Source: Rotaria socialis (lineage: Eukaryota > Rotifera > Eurotatoria > Philodinida > Philodinidae). From it: a stretch of 64,000 nt of DNA. This document shows, in pieces, positions 61,627-64,000 of the stretch (positions are counted from its first letter, which is position 1; each line of letters opens with the position of its first letter). The stretch spans positions 4,652 to 68,651 of the forward strand of contig CAJNYU010001189.1 in assembly GCA_905331475.1 (NCBI GenBank), given 5' to 3'. Both the position numbers and the translations under genes were made by a program. The notes beneath the pieces were generated by a model, which ran no database searches, was not told the DNA's origin, and saw only the letters and a list, made by a program, of their open reading frames with translations.

Positions 61627-63297
61627 TCAATCTGATTCTGTATGCTGTAATGTATCTCTTGCTTCGCTTCTTTCTCGTGGCGACCATGTGGATAGTGATG
61701 GAACGAATTCTGTTGTTCCACAATTACCCCAACATATCCAACCCCAACCTGATTTTTCATCTAGCATGGCGCGTCGAACACGAGTTCGAAATTCTTTAGC
61801 TTCCATTTGATTATCCCATGCAGATGATATCTTCAAATATTTTAAAATTTTGTCTAAAACAATATCCGGCAAGCGTCCATTATTCCATTCGCGAAGTGTT
61901 TCAATAATCGTATCTTTCGGTGTACAAAGGACACTATCTGATCTCAACGGTATCTGCTGTTCGGGATCAACAATAAAAAAATTAAGAAATGTCCGACGGC
62001 GGCCATCATCAGGAGTTAAATTTCGAATTTGTTGAAAACGATGTGGAATTGAATTAGAAAAAACAACACAAGCACCAGTTTTAACAGATGATACTTGATG
62101 ATGAGTTACGATTCCTTCGTACCAATCTTGAGGAGCATATTTTGGACGAAATTTCAGTCCGCCCCCTTCGAGCTGATCATCAACATGTAAATAATAAACT
62201 CCAACAGCAACAATATTTTCTGTTTGACCTTCGGTATGCCATCGGCCGGCATATTTCATACCTAATAAAGAAAAAGTATTTGATTAAAATGATATGATTA
62301 GCACGTTACCTGCTTTTAAATTATAACTTTGAGCTTTAACAATAACTTGCAATCGTTGTTCTTGACCTGTATTCATTTTGATTAGTTTCAATTGTTCAAA
62401 TAAAGGTAACATTGAATGAAATATATGTGCAATATCACCATAAGTTTGCCGATATTCTGATAAAATAGGTAAATGATGAATTGGTGTTTTAATATCAACT
62501 TTTCCATCTTTATCAGTAACGAAATTTGACGGTAACCATTGATAAGTATTTCGTAATTTTTCATGCTCCGAAAAATCATTATATTCTCCTTCATCCAAAT
62601 CTCGTTTGAAATGTCTTATTTTATAATCAGATTTTTGTAATTGTTTTAATCGTCGTGCAATCCATTCATTTCGATCGAATGATGGCGCTGGTCGGCAAGG
62701 TAGTAAATCTGGATCAATAATATCTTGAACAGGCGATGGGTGTGGATGAAAGTCTTTTTGTTCTTCGTTGAGTTTATAGAAAAAATTCAAAAGTCGTTGT
62801 CGACGTGATTCACTAACGGGCAGGCGTTCATGAACCCATACTGGATAAACCAGAAATGCTTCACCACCATCACCGAATTTGACGTATCGATCACCAGCTA
62901 ATCGATAAAAATCAGGTTTCTCGATCGTATTTTCATCTATATCTTCATTGGGATCAATGAACCAATTCTCATTTATATCAATCCATTGACAAACCCAACA
63001 TGGCTGCATAACATCGGATGAATAATTTTCATCCATATAATCTGAACATTTTTTCACTTGAACTTCTTGGTCATCGAACCAAATACGAATCCGTTGATTT
63101 ATTTCATATTCAACTAAATAAACACGACAAGGATATTTTAGAATTGGATAAATTCGACAATGAGGAGCACGTAGAGTAAGTTCATTTAATATTTCACGAT
63201 TGGTGATGTGAATTGTAAACCATCGATTCAGATATGTGATCGGATGAAAAGCTTGAAAACGAATAAGCCTATGTGTATCATTATCGCCGGATGCCAT
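61627..63297 (-). CDS. DUF4246-family protein, Fe(II)/2-oxoglutarate oxygenase fold
   Basis: Two exons, 63297-62310 and 62261-61627 (48-bp intron, G|GT phase), about 540 aa. The N-terminal half (about 1-300) is a DUF4246-type region with WVHERLPVSESRR and a Trp/Cys stretch MQPCWVCQWIDIN. The C-terminal half has the oxygenase signature: YAGRWHTEG (His338, Glu340 of HxE), EGGGLKFRP, SNSIPHRFQQI (distal His403) and GRRRTFLNFFIVD with the Arg expected to hold 2-oxoglutarate. An HxE rather than HxD triad is seen in part of the superfamily. Substrate unknown. DUF4246 is best known from fungi, so horizontal gain into this animal lineage is a fair inference, but the spliceosomal intron and local codon use look native. 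No signal peptide or membrane helix. Confidence 0.87.
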
Positions 63298-64000
63298 CTC
63301 TACACTGACAAAGAAAAAAAACTAAAACATAAGATGCAACACTTTTAGAAATTTATTAGATTTTTTTTCTTGAAAATGTGATCATTCGATTATATTGGTG
63401 ACGTATGCTCATGTATGAATCAAGCGAATGCTGAAGCGAGCAAGATGGCGTTACGTGTTGTTACTAATACTTGAGTGAGAAAAAAGACCAAAAGTTTGCT
63501 TAAATCAAATAGATATGACTCCGTATTTCTTCTGTTTATAATAAGTAATCCAATAAACCGAAAAGAATTTATTTTAGAAAAAAGTGCATAACGATTTGAT
63601 TTTTGTATAGAGTATAATGATTTCATGAAGAACGCTGAATTTCTATTGTGTTACTTTGATAGATTTCTCATCAATTTGTATTCAATCAAAATATACAGTT
63701 CTTAAGTTCAGTTTCAATTGTCTTCGGTATCTTTGATTTTATAATTATAGAATTTAGATATTGCAATGTTTTTCAAGAATAATAGTAATGAATCTTTATT
63801 GTTAGAATTAATCTAAAACATTTCTATTCTCGTTGCAAAACAAAACAGTATATTATGATTGATCTTTTGTCTGATTATTTTTGATGTCTAGTTCGGAAAA
63901 ATTATGAAAAACGTTTCAAGATAATGAATAATTAGTGCTAGCAGAGTTAATATCAATTATTTGTGCATGTTATATTGTTAATAAAATTCTATGTATTATG
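63298..64000. other. Intergenic, upstream of DUF4246 gene
   Basis: Should include the oxygenase promoter. AT-rich, with no recognisable gene start before the window ends. Confidence 0.45.

Overview
The window looks like nuclear DNA of a small-genome invertebrate, most probably a bdelloid rotifer. The DNA is AT-rich, most inferred introns are 45-115 bp with GT-AG ends, several genes are metazoan in kind (SK potassium channel, FEM1, death-effector domain, rhodopsin-type GPCRs), and one is a DUF4246-type oxygenase mostly known outside animals. The sequence also carries internal runs of TGTGGG, the telomere unit reported for the bdelloid Adineta vaga. The species call is inference; there is no rRNA or mitochondrial marker to fix it.

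Layout, left to right. 1-104 is a pure poly-C run. 853-3992 (+) is a five-exon SK-type calcium-activated potassium channel. 5754-6776 (+) is a divergent single-exon GPCR. 11732-13720 (-) is a three-exon FEM1 homologue (CUL2 substrate receptor). 18645-20464 (-) is a protein kinase with a possible N-myristoylation site, spliced to a C-terminal PBZ (poly-ADP-ribose-binding) zinc finger. A 400-bp MITE follows at 21358-21757. 22740-23869 (-) is a death-effector-domain protein with a predicted membrane segment. About 9 kb without recognisable genes comes next.

33.3-56.2 kb is a GPCR cluster: three intact single-exon receptors (33293, 50749, 55126) and two broken relatives (38075, 48567). All four at 38-56 kb are closely similar and arose by tandem duplication that also copied flanking DNA. 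Interleaved with them are a small two-exon membrane protein (40981-41306, +), a AAA+ ATPase (42674-43998, -) and a RING/TRAF-zinc-finger/coiled-coil/LRR gene with an in-frame stop (44598-46138, -). The cluster is also where inverted-repeat elements gather. One 590-bp foldback element has perfect 163-bp arms, and its empty site survives in the duplicated copy.

57558-60650 (-) is a six-exon type II membrane protein with two LamG-like domains. 61627-63297 (-) is the two-exon DUF4246 iron/2-oxoglutarate oxygenase. The genes do not form an operon or an obvious joint pathway. Several are signalling or ubiquitin-linked (FEM1, RING/TRAF, DED, PBZ kinase), but that may be chance. I saw no retroviral, LTR or Polinton-like coding sequence, no tRNA or rRNA and no CRISPR array.
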